Positions 1-8,776 of a stretch of 64,000 bases of DNA are shown one piece after another (the stretch's first letter is position 1; the number at the start of each line of letters is the position of its first letter). Origin of the DNA: Cellulomonas sp. KRMCY2 (GTDB lineage: Bacteria > Actinomycetota > Actinomycetes > Actinomycetales > Cellulomonadaceae); assembly GCF_000526515.1 (NCBI RefSeq), contig NZ_JAGF01000001.1:3844001-3908000 (forward strand), written 5' to 3'. The notes under the pieces are model-generated. The model searched no databases. It saw only the letters and a program-made list of their open reading frames with translations, and was not told where the DNA came from. Position numbers and translations under genes: made by a program.

Positions 1-727
1 CGGGGGTGGATCGCCGTCCGCCGGTCCCGCCGGGAGCACCGCCGGGAGCGCCGTCGGGAGAGTCGAAGGGCAGGTCGATGCCGGTGCGGGCACTGGCGGC
101 CCGGACGTGGGCGGCCAGGGCCGAACGCAGCTCCTCGCTCGCCTGGGCGACCGCCACCCGGCCCGAGACGCCCGCCGGCCGCTCGAAGACCATCGGCTCG
201 CCGAACTCGACGACGAGTCGTCGACGCGGTCGCGGCACGTGGTTGACCGACTCCCCCGTGCGGCGGGTGCCCAGCAGTGCGACCGGCACCACGGGCGCCC
301 CGGAGGTGACCGCGAGCCACGCGACACCGGCCCGCGAGCTCGACGCGTCACCCTGACCGCGGTTGCCCTCGGGGAAGATCGCGACGGCACCACCGCGCCG
401 CAGCACGCCCAGCGCAGCCACCAAGGCGCCGCGCCCGCCGCTGCGGTCGACCGGGATCGCTCCCGAGAGCCGCAGGAGCACACCGAACGGACCGCGGAAG
501 AGCTCCTGCTTGACAATCACGTGCGTTCCCCGCGGAGCGACGCCGTGCAGGACGGGACCGTCGAGGACGCCGACGTGGTTGGCCGCGATCAGCACACCGC
601 CGGTGCGCGGGACGCGGTCTGCGCCGATCACCCGGGTGTCCCAGACCACCCGCGCCAAGAACCGACCCAGCCACCGCGACCAGCGAGGGCCGGCCGGGCC
701 GGGGACGGCGGCGGCGGCGCTGCTCAT
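1..727 (-). CDS. plsC: 1-acyl-sn-glycerol-3-phosphate acyltransferase, partial (3' end outside window)
   Basis: Transfers a second acyl chain to lysophosphatidic acid to make phosphatidic acid at the cytoplasmic membrane. The visible 242 residues contain the family HX4D motif as NHVGVLD at about residues 53-59, and the substrate-binding block FPEGNRG further on, a variant of the usual EGTR. The ATG at 727 has a GGAGGA ribosome binding site 7-8 nt upstream. The gene lies 33 nt downstream of cmk, a frequent actinobacterial arrangement in which der follows. The C-terminus lies beyond base 1, so completeness cannot be judged. The family is clear; exact acyl specificity is not. Confidence 0.88.
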   Translation of the reverse strand, partial: MSSAAAAVPGPAGPRWSRWLGRFLARVVWDTRVIGADRVPRTGGVLIAANHVGVLDGPVLHGVAPRGTHVIVKQELFRGPFGVLLRLSGAIPVDRSGGRGALVAALGVLRRGGAVAIFPEGNRGQGDASSSRAGVAWLAVTSGAPVVPVALLGTRRTGESVNHVPRPRRRLVVEFGEPMVFERPAGVSGRVAVAQASEELRSALAAHVRAASARTGIDLPFDSPDGAPGGAPGGTGGRRSTP

Positions 728-760
728 GGGGTCCTCCGGGTCATGCGGTGGTTCACCAGA

Positions 761-1510
761 TCACGCCGTCCGGCCGGTCACCCGGGCGATGACGGCCAGG
801 ACGGCCTCGATGGTCTGCTCGAGGTCCAGCTCGGACGAGTCGACGGTCACCACGCCGTCGGCGGCGGTGCGGAACTCGACCACCGTGGAGTCCTGCGCGT
901 CCCGGCGGACGACCTGGTCGCGGGTCGCGTCGACGCTCGCGGCGTCGGCCGAGCCGTGCAGCTCTCGAGCACGCCGGGCGAGCCGCGCCTCCTCGCTCGC
1001 AGTGAGCAGGATCCGCACGTCGGCGTCCGGGGCGATGACGGTGGTGATGTCGCGTCCTTCGACGACCACGCCGCGGCCACGGCTGAAGCCCTCGCCGTGG
1101 CGCTCGACGTCGACGACGCGACGCTGGCGTCCGCCCAGGTCCGCGCGCACGTCCAGGTTGGTCGCCACCGCCGAGACCGCGGCGGAGATCTCACCGGCCC
1201 TGATCGCCGTGGCGACGTCCGTGCCCGACACGGCGAACGTGGGGAACCGCGGGTCGAGCCCGAGCTCGAGGACCATCGCGTGCACGGTGGCGGTCACCGC
1301 GTCGGTGTCCGCGAGGTCGACGCCCTGCTGCAGGCACCACCACGTCGCCGCGCGGTACATCGCACCGGTGTCGAGGTAGGCCAGGCCGAGCCGGGCCGCG
1401 ACCTTCCGGCACACGCTGGACTTGCCCGAGCCGGACGGCCCGTCGACCGCGATCACCAGAGGGCCGTGCGCCGACGGCTCACCATGACGCCCCGCTACCG
1501 GCGCGGTCAT
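761..1510 (-). CDS. cmk: Cytidylate kinase
   Basis: Phosphorylates CMP and dCMP to the diphosphates with ATP, in the cytoplasm. The 249-residue product has the P-loop GPSGSGKS at residues 24-31, the substrate segment YLDTGAMYRA just after it, and the C-terminal RDAQDST block typical of bacterial Cmk. I chose the ATG at 1510 because it overlaps the tyrA stop by 4 nt (ATGA), which implies translational coupling; the frame stays open further upstream but that part is tyrA in another frame. Length is normal for the family (about 225-240) with a short N-terminal extension. Confidence 0.95.
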   Translation of the reverse strand: MTAPVAGRHGEPSAHGPLVIAVDGPSGSGKSSVCRKVAARLGLAYLDTGAMYRAATWWCLQQGVDLADTDAVTATVHAMVLELGLDPRFPTFAVSGTDVATAIRAGEISAAVSAVATNLDVRADLGGRQRRVVDVERHGEGFSRGRGVVVEGRDITTVIAPDADVRILLTASEEARLARRARELHGSADAASVDATRDQVVRRDAQDSTVVEFRTAADGVVTVDSSELDLEQTIEAVLAVIARVTGRTA

Positions 1511-2646
1511 CCGGCGAACCGCCAGCCGCGCGCCGTGAGCTCGTCCTCGAGCCGACCGCGCAGCCCGCGCAGGACGGAGATCGCCGCGAGTCCGACCGGC
1601 TGCCGCGGGGCGTGCTCGAGGGCGAGCTCCTCGAGGTTGATGCCAGCCGCACCGACGTCCGCCAGGAGCCGGGCCAGCTCGCCCGGGGCGTCGGGCACGA
1701 GCACCGTCACGACGTCGTAGGCACGGCGCACACCGCCGTGCTTGCCCGGGATCCGGCTCACCCCGACGTTGCCCGCGGCGATCGCCGACGCCACGGTGCC
1801 CAGGGCACCGGAGGCGACCGACTCCGACCCGGCGGCGGCCGCGGCCTCGTCGAGCGCAGCGATCACGCCGTCCAGGTCGGCCCGGAGCGCGCGCAGCACG
1901 GGGTTCACGGCGCCGGCGTTGGCCGCGAGGATCGACGTCCACAGGGCGGGATCGCTCGCGGCGACCCGCGTGACGTCGCGCAGGCCCTGGCCGGCGAGGT
2001 CGAGGGCCGCCGGGTCCGCGTCGCACAGCCGGGCGGCCACCAGCGAGGCGGCGATCTGCGGGACGTGCGAGACGAGCGCGACGGCGTCGTCGTGCGCGCG
2101 GGCGTCGAGCATCACGGGAGTCGCCCGCAGGTCGTTGGCCAGGTCACGGACCACCCGCACCGCGTCGCCGCCCGAGGTGCCGGAGCCCACCACGACCCAC
2201 GGCCGCCCGGCGAACAGGTCGGGGCGCGCGGCCGTCGGACCGCTGCGCTCCGAGCCTGCCATCGGGTGCGAACCGACGTACCGGCTCAGGTCGGCTCCGG
2301 CGGCGCGCAGCGCGTCCAGGACGGCGGACTTCACGCTCGCCACGTCGGTGACGACGGCGCCCGGGTGGGCCGCGAGCTCGGCCAGGACGACGTCCGGGGT
2401 GACGTCCGGAGGTGCGGCCACCACGACGAGGCGCACGTCGGTGTCCTGCGGCGTCGCCAGCCGACCGGCGCCGACGTCACGTGCGAGCAGCACGGTGGTC
2501 CGGGACGGGTCGTGCAGGACGACGTCGACCCCCAGGTCGCGCAGGGCCATGCCGATGCTCGCACCCAGCAGCCCGGTCCCCACGATGCGCACCGGACCGC
2601 GGGTGGCCGCACGCTGCTCGGGCATGCCGGCGGAGGGTGTCGTCAC
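1507..2646 (-). CDS. tyrA: Prephenate dehydrogenase
   Basis: Oxidatively decarboxylates prephenate to 4-hydroxyphenylpyruvate with NAD(P)+, the tyrosine branch of aromatic amino acid synthesis. The 379-residue protein opens with the dinucleotide-binding GTGLLG at residues 23-28, has the substrate-binding SHPMAGSE segment, and ends with an ACT-like regulatory domain (VTVLVPDAPGELARLL, about residues 300-335), so tyrosine feedback is plausible. The GTG at 2646 is chosen because it overlaps the aroH stop as GTGA; an ATG seven codons later is the alternative. Lying next to chorismate mutase, it can act on prephenate made by its neighbour. Confidence 0.93.
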   Translation of the reverse strand: MTTPSAGMPEQRAATRGPVRIVGTGLLGASIGMALRDLGVDVVLHDPSRTTVLLARDVGAGRLATPQDTDVRLVVVAAPPDVTPDVVLAELAAHPGAVVTDVASVKSAVLDALRAAGADLSRYVGSHPMAGSERSGPTAARPDLFAGRPWVVVGSGTSGGDAVRVVRDLANDLRATPVMLDARAHDDAVALVSHVPQIAASLVAARLCDADPAALDLAGQGLRDVTRVAASDPALWTSILAANAGAVNPVLRALRADLDGVIAALDEAAAAAGSESVASGALGTVASAIAAGNVGVSRIPGKHGGVRRAYDVVTVLVPDAPGELARLLADVGAAGINLEELALEHAPRQPVGLAAISVLRGLRGRLEDELTARGWRFAG

Positions 2647-3005
2647 TGCGCGAGGTCTCGGCGCAGCACGGTCGCGCCGTGCAGGTACACGTGCCGCACC
2701 TGGCTGCGCGGGACGTCGAGCTCGGCGTGCGCCATCAGGCGGACGACCCGCGGCAGCGCCGTCGGCACGTCGATCTCGACCGCGCACATCAACGGGACGT
2801 CACCCATGCCCATCTCGCGGGCGGCGGTGGCCGGGAAGTCGCTGCGCAGGTCCGGCGTGCAGGTGAACAGGATCGAGATCAGGGCGTCGGTGCCCAGGCC
2901 GTTCGCGTCCAGGACCTCGCGCACGAGCTCGGCGGTCCGCTCGAACAGGTGCTCGCGGTCGTCGCACTCGAGCTGGGTCGCCCCGCGGATCGCGCGGACC
3001 GTCAT
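2643..3005 (-). CDS. aroH: Chorismate mutase, AroH type
   Basis: Monofunctional chorismate mutase (chorismate to prephenate) of the small trimeric AroH class rather than the helical AroQ class. The 120-residue product has the characteristic start VRAIRGATQLECDD and the AVEIDVP and RHVYLHGA strands near the C-terminus. It sits first in the aroH-tyrA-cmk-plsC chain, with a GTGA overlap into tyrA, so the two prephenate steps are co-expressed. A GCGAGGTG ribosome binding site precedes the ATG. A short-repeat intergenic region separates it from rluB upstream. Confidence 0.93.
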   Translation of the reverse strand: MTVRAIRGATQLECDDREHLFERTAELVREVLDANGLGTDALISILFTCTPDLRSDFPATAAREMGMGDVPLMCAVEIDVPTALPRVVRLMAHAELDVPRSQVRHVYLHGATVLRRDLAQ

Positions 3006-3110
3006 CGTGCACCTCGCCTGCTCGTCGCTGCCACCCGGTCACGTCCCCGACCGCCGGAACCGACGGCGAGCGTACTCGCAGTCGCCGTCGCTGACCGGGC
3101 CGTCCTCACA

Positions 3111-3193
3111 GTGGTCGCACCCGAGAACCCAGTGGTCGCACCCGAGAACCCAGGGGTCGCACCCGAGACCACCGTGATCACACCCGCGAGCGG
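3111..3193. repeat. 21-bp intergenic tandem repeat (about 4 units)
   Basis: Units begin at 3111, 3132, 3153 and 3174. The first two are identical over 21 bp (gtggtcgcacccgagaaccc plus a), the third differs in a few bases and the fourth is degenerate. The array lies between the rluB stop and the aroH start. No hairpin or ORF explains it. Function unknown. Confidence 0.85.
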
Positions 3194-3197
3194 GGGC

Positions 3198-3965
3198 TCA
3201 CAGGCCCACAGCCGCCATCAGGGAGCCGAGCTCCTCGCGACCGAGCACGCGGGTGCGTCCCGGCGGCAGGTTGCCCAGCCGGATCGGTCCGACCTGGGTC
3301 CGCAGCAGGCGCGTGACCGGGTGCCCGACCGCCTCGAACATGCGGCGCACGACGTGGTTGCGGCCCTCGTGCAGCACGACCTCGACCATGCTCTGGGTCG
3401 GCATCGTGTCCACCAGCTTGTAGGCGTCGACCTTGACCGGGCCGTCGTCGAGCTGCACCCCGGAGCGCAGCCGCTGACCCAGGGACCCCTTGACGTGCCC
3501 CTCGACCGTCGCCAGGTACGTCTTGGGCACCCCGAACGACGGGTGGGCCAGCCGGTTGGCGAGCTCGCCGTCGTTGGTCATCAGCAGCAGACCCTCGGTC
3601 TCGGCATCGAGGCGACCGACGTGGAAGAGCCGCTCCGAGTGACCGCTGACGAGCTCGGCGAGGGACGGCCGGCCCTGCGGGTCGTGCATCGTCGAGACCA
3701 CTCCGAGCGGCTTGTTGAGCGCGATCGTGATGAGCGAGGTGTCGAGCTGCAGGCGCAAGCCGTCCAGGTGCACGACGGCCTTCGTCGGGTCGATCCGGAC
3801 CCCGAGCTCACGCACGACGGTGCCGTCGACCTGCACACGGCCCGCGACGATGATCTGCTCGCACGCGCGCCGCGAGCCGAGGCCGGCGCCGGCGAGGACC
3901 TTCTGCAGCCGGATCCCGTCCGGGTCGTGCACGTCGATCGGCGGCTTGCTGCGGGAGTCGTTCAT
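3198..3965 (-). CDS. rluB: 23S rRNA pseudouridine synthase, RsuA/RluB family
   Basis: Converts a uridine in ribosomal RNA to pseudouridine. The 255-residue protein has an N-terminal S4 RNA-binding domain (about residues 17-65) and the catalytic block GRLDAETEGLLLMTND with the nucleophilic aspartate at residue 120. By family knowledge RluB modifies 23S U2605; the exact target cannot be read from sequence and RluE/RsuA-like specificity is not excluded. The ATG at 3965 overlaps the scpB stop (ATGA), the usual actinobacterial order parA-scpA-scpB-rluB. Confidence 0.92.
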   Translation of the reverse strand: MNDSRSKPPIDVHDPDGIRLQKVLAGAGLGSRRACEQIIVAGRVQVDGTVVRELGVRIDPTKAVVHLDGLRLQLDTSLITIALNKPLGVVSTMHDPQGRPSLAELVSGHSERLFHVGRLDAETEGLLLMTNDGELANRLAHPSFGVPKTYLATVEGHVKGSLGQRLRSGVQLDDGPVKVDAYKLVDTMPTQSMVEVVLHEGRNHVVRRMFEAVGHPVTRLLRTQVGPIRLGNLPPGRTRVLGREELGSLMAAVGL

Positions 3966-4636
3966 GATCTGTCTGCTCCGGATTCATCGCCTGACTGGTC
4001 GTCGATGCCCTGCATCGCATCCAGGTCAGGCAGGTAGGGCGCGAGCGGCGGAAGCTGCTCGAGGCTGGTCATCCCCATGCGCTCGAGGAAGTAGGACGTC
4101 GTGCGGTAGAGCACGGCACCACTGGGCTCGATGCCCTGCTCGGCGACCAGACCGCGTGCTGTCAGCGTACGCACCACGGAGTCGACGTTCACACCGCGGA
4201 CCGCTGAGACCTGCCCGCGGGTCACCGGCTGCCGGTAGGCGATCACGGCGAGGGTCTCCAGGGCGGCCTGGGTCAGGCGGGCGGCCTGACCGTCCAGGAC
4301 GAACCGTCCGACGACGTCGGCGTGGGCCGGTGCGGAGTAGAAGCGCCAGCCACCGGCGACGTTCCGGAGCTCGAAACCGCGCGGCCGACCACCGTCGCCG
4401 CGGTACTCGGCCGCGAGGGCCTCGAGCAGCCCCTCGACCCGGTCGGTCGGGAGTCCCAGCACCGTCGCGAGCTGGACGGCGGGCACGGGCTCGTCGGCGA
4501 CCATGAGCACCGCTTCGAGGGCCGCGTGGGCTCCCCCGGGCAGGTCGGCGACGTCGAAGGACAGCTCCTCGACGGACTGCTCGGTGGCGGACTGCTCGAC
4601 GGCGGTGACCGTCGGCTCGGGCGTCTCGGCGCTCAT
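3962..4636 (-). CDS. scpB: Segregation and condensation protein B
   Basis: Winged-helix partner of the SMC-ScpA complex that organises and segregates the chromosome. The 224-residue protein has the ScpB core from about residue 35 (GGAHAALEAVLMVADEPVP) to the second winged helix containing QAALETLAVIAYRQPVTRGQ and VRGVNVDSVVRTL, then an acidic tail. The start at 4636 forms an ATGA overlap with the scpA stop, so the two subunits are translationally coupled. Both ends are supported by overlaps with scpA and rluB. Confidence 0.94.
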   Translation of the reverse strand: MSAETPEPTVTAVEQSATEQSVEELSFDVADLPGGAHAALEAVLMVADEPVPAVQLATVLGLPTDRVEGLLEALAAEYRGDGGRPRGFELRNVAGGWRFYSAPAHADVVGRFVLDGQAARLTQAALETLAVIAYRQPVTRGQVSAVRGVNVDSVVRTLTARGLVAEQGIEPSGAVLYRTTSYFLERMGMTSLEQLPPLAPYLPDLDAMQGIDDQSGDESGADRS

Positions 4637-5640
4637 CGGCGTCCCTCCTCGTGGTCGTCTGGCTTCCCGGCTGCGCTCGGGCTGTCGGGGCTGTCGGGCC
4701 TGTCCGGGGACGGCCCGTCGGCCCGCGCGTCCGGGGGTTCGTCCGGCAGCGCACCGAGGGGGTCGGCGCCGGGCGCGCCACCGTAGTCGTCGGTCACGTC
4801 GACCTCGACGTCGTCCGTGCCCGTCCACCGTACGGTCAGGTCGCCCAGCGGGCTGACCTGGTCGAACGCCACGACACCCTCGCGGAAGAGCTCGAGCAGC
4901 GCGAGGAACCGGACCACGATCACGAGCGTCGTGTCGGCGTCGTGCACCAGCGCGCGGAACGAGCTGGAGCCGCTCCGTCGCAGCCGGTCGACGAGCACCG
5001 CCGCCTGCTCCCGCACACTGACCGCCGGCGCGTACAGGTGCGTCAGGTCCACCCCGGCCGGCGTCTGCCGGGGAGCGAGCGCGTGGGCGGCGAGGATCGC
5101 CAGCTCCGACGGCCCGATCTGCAGCACCAGCTCGGGCAGCAGCGCGGCGAGCTGCGGCTCGAGCGCCACCGTCCGGGGCAGGCTCCTGGCCTGGAGCTCG
5201 AGCCGATCGGCGATCCCGCGTGCGACCTCCTTGTAGGCCCGGTACTGCAGCAGGCGGGCGAAGAGCAGGTCCCGGGCCTCGAGCATCTCGAGGTCCTCGG
5301 CGTCCTCGACGTCGCCGGCCGGCAGCAGCCGGGCGGCCTTGAGGTCCAGCAGGGTCGCCGCCACGACGAGGAACTCGCTGATCTGGCTGAGCTCCCACGG
5401 CGCATCGCCGGCCTCGGCAGCGCGCACCGCCGCGATGAACTCGTCGGTCACCTCGGCAAGGGCCACCTCGGTGATGTCGAGCTTGTGCTTGGCGATCAGG
5501 CCGAGCAGCAGGTCGAACGGACCCGTGAAGTTGACCAGGTGGACGTGGAACGGCTCACGCGGGCTGCGGGCGACGAACGCGCCGTCGGAGGCGTCGTCGA
5601 GCGGAGCCGTACGGGAGCCGGTCAGGTCGTCAGGCGGCAT
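4633..5640 (-). CDS. scpA: Segregation and condensation protein A (kleisin)
   Basis: Kleisin subunit that bridges the SMC heads. The 335-residue product has the N-terminal SMC-binding block FHVHLVNFTGPFDLLLGLI, the helical DITEVALAEVTDEFI segment, and a C-terminal winged-helix region with VIVVRFLALLELFREG. The last 60 or so residues are acidic and proline-rich (DPLGALPDEPPD and onward) and extend past the family core, probably a disordered tail. The ATG at 5640 is used because it lies just inside the parA 3' end (11-nt overlap); the upstream extension is parA in another frame. Confidence 0.93.
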   Translation of the reverse strand: MPPDDLTGSRTAPLDDASDGAFVARSPREPFHVHLVNFTGPFDLLLGLIAKHKLDITEVALAEVTDEFIAAVRAAEAGDAPWELSQISEFLVVAATLLDLKAARLLPAGDVEDAEDLEMLEARDLLFARLLQYRAYKEVARGIADRLELQARSLPRTVALEPQLAALLPELVLQIGPSELAILAAHALAPRQTPAGVDLTHLYAPAVSVREQAAVLVDRLRRSGSSSFRALVHDADTTLVIVVRFLALLELFREGVVAFDQVSPLGDLTVRWTGTDDVEVDVTDDYGGAPGADPLGALPDEPPDARADGPSPDRPDSPDSPSAAGKPDDHEEGRR

Positions 5641-6505
5641 CGCCGCGGGCCACCAGCTCGCGGGCGAGCTGGCGGTAGGCGATCGCACCCGGGTGCGTCG
5701 GCGCGTAGGTCGTGATCGGCTCGGCCGCGACCGAGGAGTCCGGGAACTTCACCGTCCGTCCGATCACCGTGTGCAGCAGCTGCTCGCCGAACGCCTCGTT
5801 GACGCGCGCCAGCACCTCACGCGAGTGCAGCGTGCGCGGGTCGTGCATGGTCGCGAGGATGCCGTCGACCTGCAGGCGCGGGTTGAGCCGGTCGCGCACC
5901 TTCTCGACCGTCTCCACGAGCAGCGCCACGCCGCGCAGCGCGAAGAACTCGCACTCCAGCGGGATCAGCACGCCGTGCGCCGCGGTCAGGGCGTTGACGG
6001 TCAGGAGCCCGAGCGACGGCTGGCAGTCGATCAGGATGACGTCGTAGTCCTGCTCGGCCGGACGTAGGACGCGGGACAGGATCGACTCCCGCGCGACCTC
6101 CCCGACGAGCTGGACCTCGGCCGCGGAGAGGTCGATGTTCGACGGCAGCAGGTCGAGACCCTCGACGGCTGTCGGCCGGACGATCTCCGAGAGGACCGCG
6201 CCGCGTTCCATCAGCAGGTTGTAGACCGTCCGGTCCAGCTCGTGCGGGCTGATGCCGAGGCCGACCGACGCGGCGCCCTGCGGGTCGAAGTCGACGATCA
6301 GCACGCGGCGGCCGTAGCTCGCCAGGGCGGCACCGAGGTTGATGGTCGTCGTCGTCTTGCCGACGCCACCCTTCTGGTTGCACAGCGCGATGATCCGCGC
6401 CGGGCCGTGCGAGGCGAGGGGGGCCGGCTCGGGGAACGTCGGCAGGCGCCGCCCGACGGGGTCCGTGGCGGTCGCGGCGGGTCCGTCCGGGTCCTGGCTG
6501 GTCAC
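5630..6505 (-). CDS. parA: ParA/Soj-family chromosome partitioning ATPase
   Basis: Deviant Walker-type ATPase that works with SMC/ScpAB and ParB in chromosome segregation. The 291-residue protein has KGGVGKTT at residues 45-52, VDFDPQGAA (Walker A') and VILIDCQPSLG (Walker B). This is the solitary ParA upstream of scpAB found in Actinobacteria, not the parAB pair near oriC. The GTG at 6505 is supported by a TAGCCT box ending 6 bp before it, so the mRNA is probably leaderless. It leads the scpA-scpB-rluB run. Confidence 0.93.
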   Translation of the reverse strand: MTSQDPDGPAATATDPVGRRLPTFPEPAPLASHGPARIIALCNQKGGVGKTTTTINLGAALASYGRRVLIVDFDPQGAASVGLGISPHELDRTVYNLLMERGAVLSEIVRPTAVEGLDLLPSNIDLSAAEVQLVGEVARESILSRVLRPAEQDYDVILIDCQPSLGLLTVNALTAAHGVLIPLECEFFALRGVALLVETVEKVRDRLNPRLQVDGILATMHDPRTLHSREVLARVNEAFGEQLLHTVIGRTVKFPDSSVAAEPITTYAPTHPGAIAYRQLARELVARGDAA

Positions 6506-6511
6506 GGCCCG

Positions 6512-6517
6512 AGGCTA
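6512..6517 (-). promoter_or_regulatory. -10 box of leaderless parA promoter
   Basis: On the minus strand TAGCCT lies here, followed by six bases and then the parA GTG. This TAnnnT-N6-GTG spacing places the transcription start on the start codon. There is no purine-rich ribosome binding site. Confidence 0.6.
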
Positions 6518-6573
6518 CCGCAGCACGGCGGTCGCGGCGGTCGTCCTCGCCGTCGGTGCGGGGCTTGCTGCCG

Positions 6574-7536
6574 TCAGTGCAGGGCTCGTGGGTGCGCTGC
6601 CGCATAGACCTCGCGCAGCGTGTCCGGCGTGACCTGGGTGTAGATCTGCGTCGTCGTCACCGAGGCGTGCCCGAGGAGCTCCTGCACGACCCGGACATCC
6701 GCTCCCCCGGCCAGCAGGTGCGTGGCGAAGGAGTGGCGCAGGGTGTGCGGCGAGACGCTGTCGGCGCGGTCGATGCCCGAGCGTTGCGCCGCGAGACGCA
6801 GCACCGCCCACGCGCTCTGCCGGCTCAACCGGGCGCCGCGGGTGTTGAGGAACACCGCGGGCGTCCCACGCCCCGCGGCCGCGAGCACCGGCCGCGACCT
6901 GACGAGGTAGGCGTCGACCGCCTCCCGGGCGAACGAGCCCACCGGGACGACCCGCTCCTTGCTGCCCTTGCCGAGCAGCCGCGCCGCCGCGGCCGCCGGG
7001 TCCAGGTCGAGGTCGTCGACGTCCAGGCCGACGACCTCGCTGATCCTGGCGCCGGTGGAGTACAGGAGCTCGAGCAGCGCGCGGTCGCGCAGCGGAACCG
7101 GACCATCGCCCTGGCCCGCGGCGACCAGGATCCGCGCGACGTCGTCGGTCGAGATCGCCTTCGGCAGCCGGCGTGGCTGGACCGGCGGGTGCACGTCGGT
7201 CGACGGGTCGCCCGGGGCGAGCCCCTCGGCGGCGCAGAACCGGTGCCAGCCGTGGACCGCGGCGATCACGCGCGCCGTCGACGAGGCGGCCAGCGCTGTC
7301 GCGCCGTCGGAACCGGTGCGCACGGAGGTCACGAAGCCGCGGACGTCGGCCGGCTCGACCGCGGCCGGCGTCGTGCGGCCGGTGGCCTGCAGGTACGCGG
7401 TGTAGCGGGCGAGGTCGCGGCGGTAGGCGCTGAGCGTGTTGCCGGCCAGCCCGCGCTCGACAGCGAGGTGGTCGAGGAACCCGTCGACGGCACGTGTGAT
7501 CGCGGTCGCGGCGTGCGCGTCGGCGGACCGTGCCAT
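6574..7536 (-). CDS. xerD: Tyrosine recombinase XerD
   Basis: Site-specific recombinase that resolves chromosome dimers at dif during division. The 320-residue protein has an N-terminal SAM-like core-binding domain (about residues 12-105) and a catalytic domain carrying R164 (GARISE), the lysine loop GKGSKER near 190, HTLRH at 264-268, H290 (LLGHAS) and the nucleophile Y299 (TQIYTQ), i.e. the complete catalytic set. The ATG at 7536 gives the family-typical length. It lies just downstream of ctaB and in the same chromosome-maintenance neighbourhood as parA-scpAB, so it is a housekeeping recombinase rather than a phage integrase. Confidence 0.93.
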   Translation of the reverse strand: MARSADAHAATAITRAVDGFLDHLAVERGLAGNTLSAYRRDLARYTAYLQATGRTTPAAVEPADVRGFVTSVRTGSDGATALAASSTARVIAAVHGWHRFCAAEGLAPGDPSTDVHPPVQPRRLPKAISTDDVARILVAAGQGDGPVPLRDRALLELLYSTGARISEVVGLDVDDLDLDPAAAAARLLGKGSKERVVPVGSFAREAVDAYLVRSRPVLAAAGRGTPAVFLNTRGARLSRQSAWAVLRLAAQRSGIDRADSVSPHTLRHSFATHLLAGGADVRVVQELLGHASVTTTQIYTQVTPDTLREVYAAAHPRALH

Positions 7537-7544
7537 CGGTCGGT

Positions 7545-8528
7545 TCAGACCGGGAGGAACGGGTCGACGGCCACCGCGAGGAACAGCAGCGTCAGGTAGG
7601 TGATCGAGCCGTGGAACAGCCGCATCTCGCCGAGCTTGACGCCCGGACGGCGGTGCCGTGCCCGGCGCAGCAGGGCGATCGTCGAGCCGAGGAACCACAG
7701 GCCGAGCACCGACGCGGCCACGACGTAGACCCAGGTCATGTCGGCGAGGGGCACCAGGACGAGCGAGCAGGCCACCATCCCGACCGTGTACGCGACCATC
7801 TCCCAGGAGACCCGGACGTCGTCCGCGACGACCGGGAGCATCGGGACGCCGGCTGCGGCGTACTCGCGCCGGAACTTCATCGACAGCGGCCAGTAGTGCG
7901 GCGGCGTCCAGAAGAAGATCACGCCGAAGAGCGCGACGGGCGCCCAGGTGAGCGAGCCCGTCGCGGCAGACCAGCCGATCAGCACGGGCATGCAGCCGGC
8001 CATCCCGCCCCACACGATGTTCTGCGGTGTGCGGCGCTTGAGGATCATCGTGTAGCCGACGACGTACATCACGATCGCGGCGAGGGCAAGGGCCGCCGAC
8101 AGCAGGTTGACCAGCACCGCGAACCAGACCAGCGAGAACAGACCGAGGACGAAGCCGAAGACCAGCGCGGGCCGGGGGGCGATCTCGCCGGTCACCAGCG
8201 GGCGCCGCTTGGTCCGGTTCATGAGCTCGTCGATGTCGCGGTCGATGTAGCAGTTGAGCACGTTGGCCGAGCCCGCCGCCGCGGCACCGCCGACGAGCGT
8301 GCCCAGCACGAGGCCGACGGAAGGGAACCCGCGCTCGGCCAGCATCATCGTCGGCAGGGTCGTGACCAGGAGCAGCTCGATGATGCGCGGCTTGGTCAGG
8401 GCGACGTAGGCGCCGACCCGGGAGCGGACGGCTGCGAGGGTCACGGCGAGTGGCACGCCGAGGCGCACCGCACGGCTCGACGCGTGCCCACCGGTCTCGT
8501 CGATCGGGGCGGGGCTGGCAGTGCGCAC
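7545..8528 (-). CDS. ctaB: Protohaem IX farnesyltransferase (haem O synthase)
   Basis: Integral membrane UbiA-family prenyltransferase that adds a farnesyl group to haem b to make haem O for terminal oxidases. The Asp-rich motif appears as [15 protein letters not shown], and about nine hydrophobic segments follow, ending at [11 protein letters not shown]. The GTG at 8528 gives 327 residues and has GGAG about 12 nt upstream; the frame is open further upstream without family similarity. It is divergent from tkt, a conserved actinobacterial arrangement (ctaB next to the tkt-tal-zwf operon). Confidence 0.92.
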   Translation of the reverse strand: MRTASPAPIDETGGHASSRAVRLGVPLAVTLAAVRSRVGAYVALTKPRIIELLLVTTLPTMMLAERGFPSVGLVLGTLVGGAAAAGSANVLNCYIDRDIDELMNRTKRRPLVTGEIAPRPALVFGFVLGLFSLVWFAVLVNLLSAALALAAIVMYVVGYTMILKRRTPQNIVWGGMAGCMPVLIGWSAATGSLTWAPVALFGVIFFWTPPHYWPLSMKFRREYAAAGVPMLPVVADDVRVSWEMVAYTVGMVACSLVLVPLADMTWVYVVAASVLGLWFLGSTIALLRRARHRRPGVKLGEMRLFHGSITYLTLLFLAVAVDPFLPV

Positions 8529-8776
8529 GTCGGCGAAGCTCCGTTCTGCTGGTTGCTGGCGCCCATGGTAGGCCGTGCGCGCACGGACGACCGTCCACCT
8601 GGCGGCGCGGCGCTCGTGGCCCCGTGCCCACCGGTAGGCTCGACGACGATGCGGCCGCACCGACCCGGCACGCCCAGCGGGCTTCCTCAGCGGCTCGGAC
8701 CGGGAGTCTGACGGCATCGTCCAGCAGTGCACCAGGCGACGACCCGGGCCACCGTCCGGGCAGGAATGAGGATCCC

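Noticed and set aside
6574-7536. XerD-like recombinase as a mobile-element integrase
   Set aside because: Housekeeping context (parA-scpAB), family-typical XerD, and no att duplication or phage genes nearby.
8649-8711. 20-codon upstream frame in the tkt leader
   Set aside because: No ribosome site or recognisable peptide; chance ORF in GC-rich leader.
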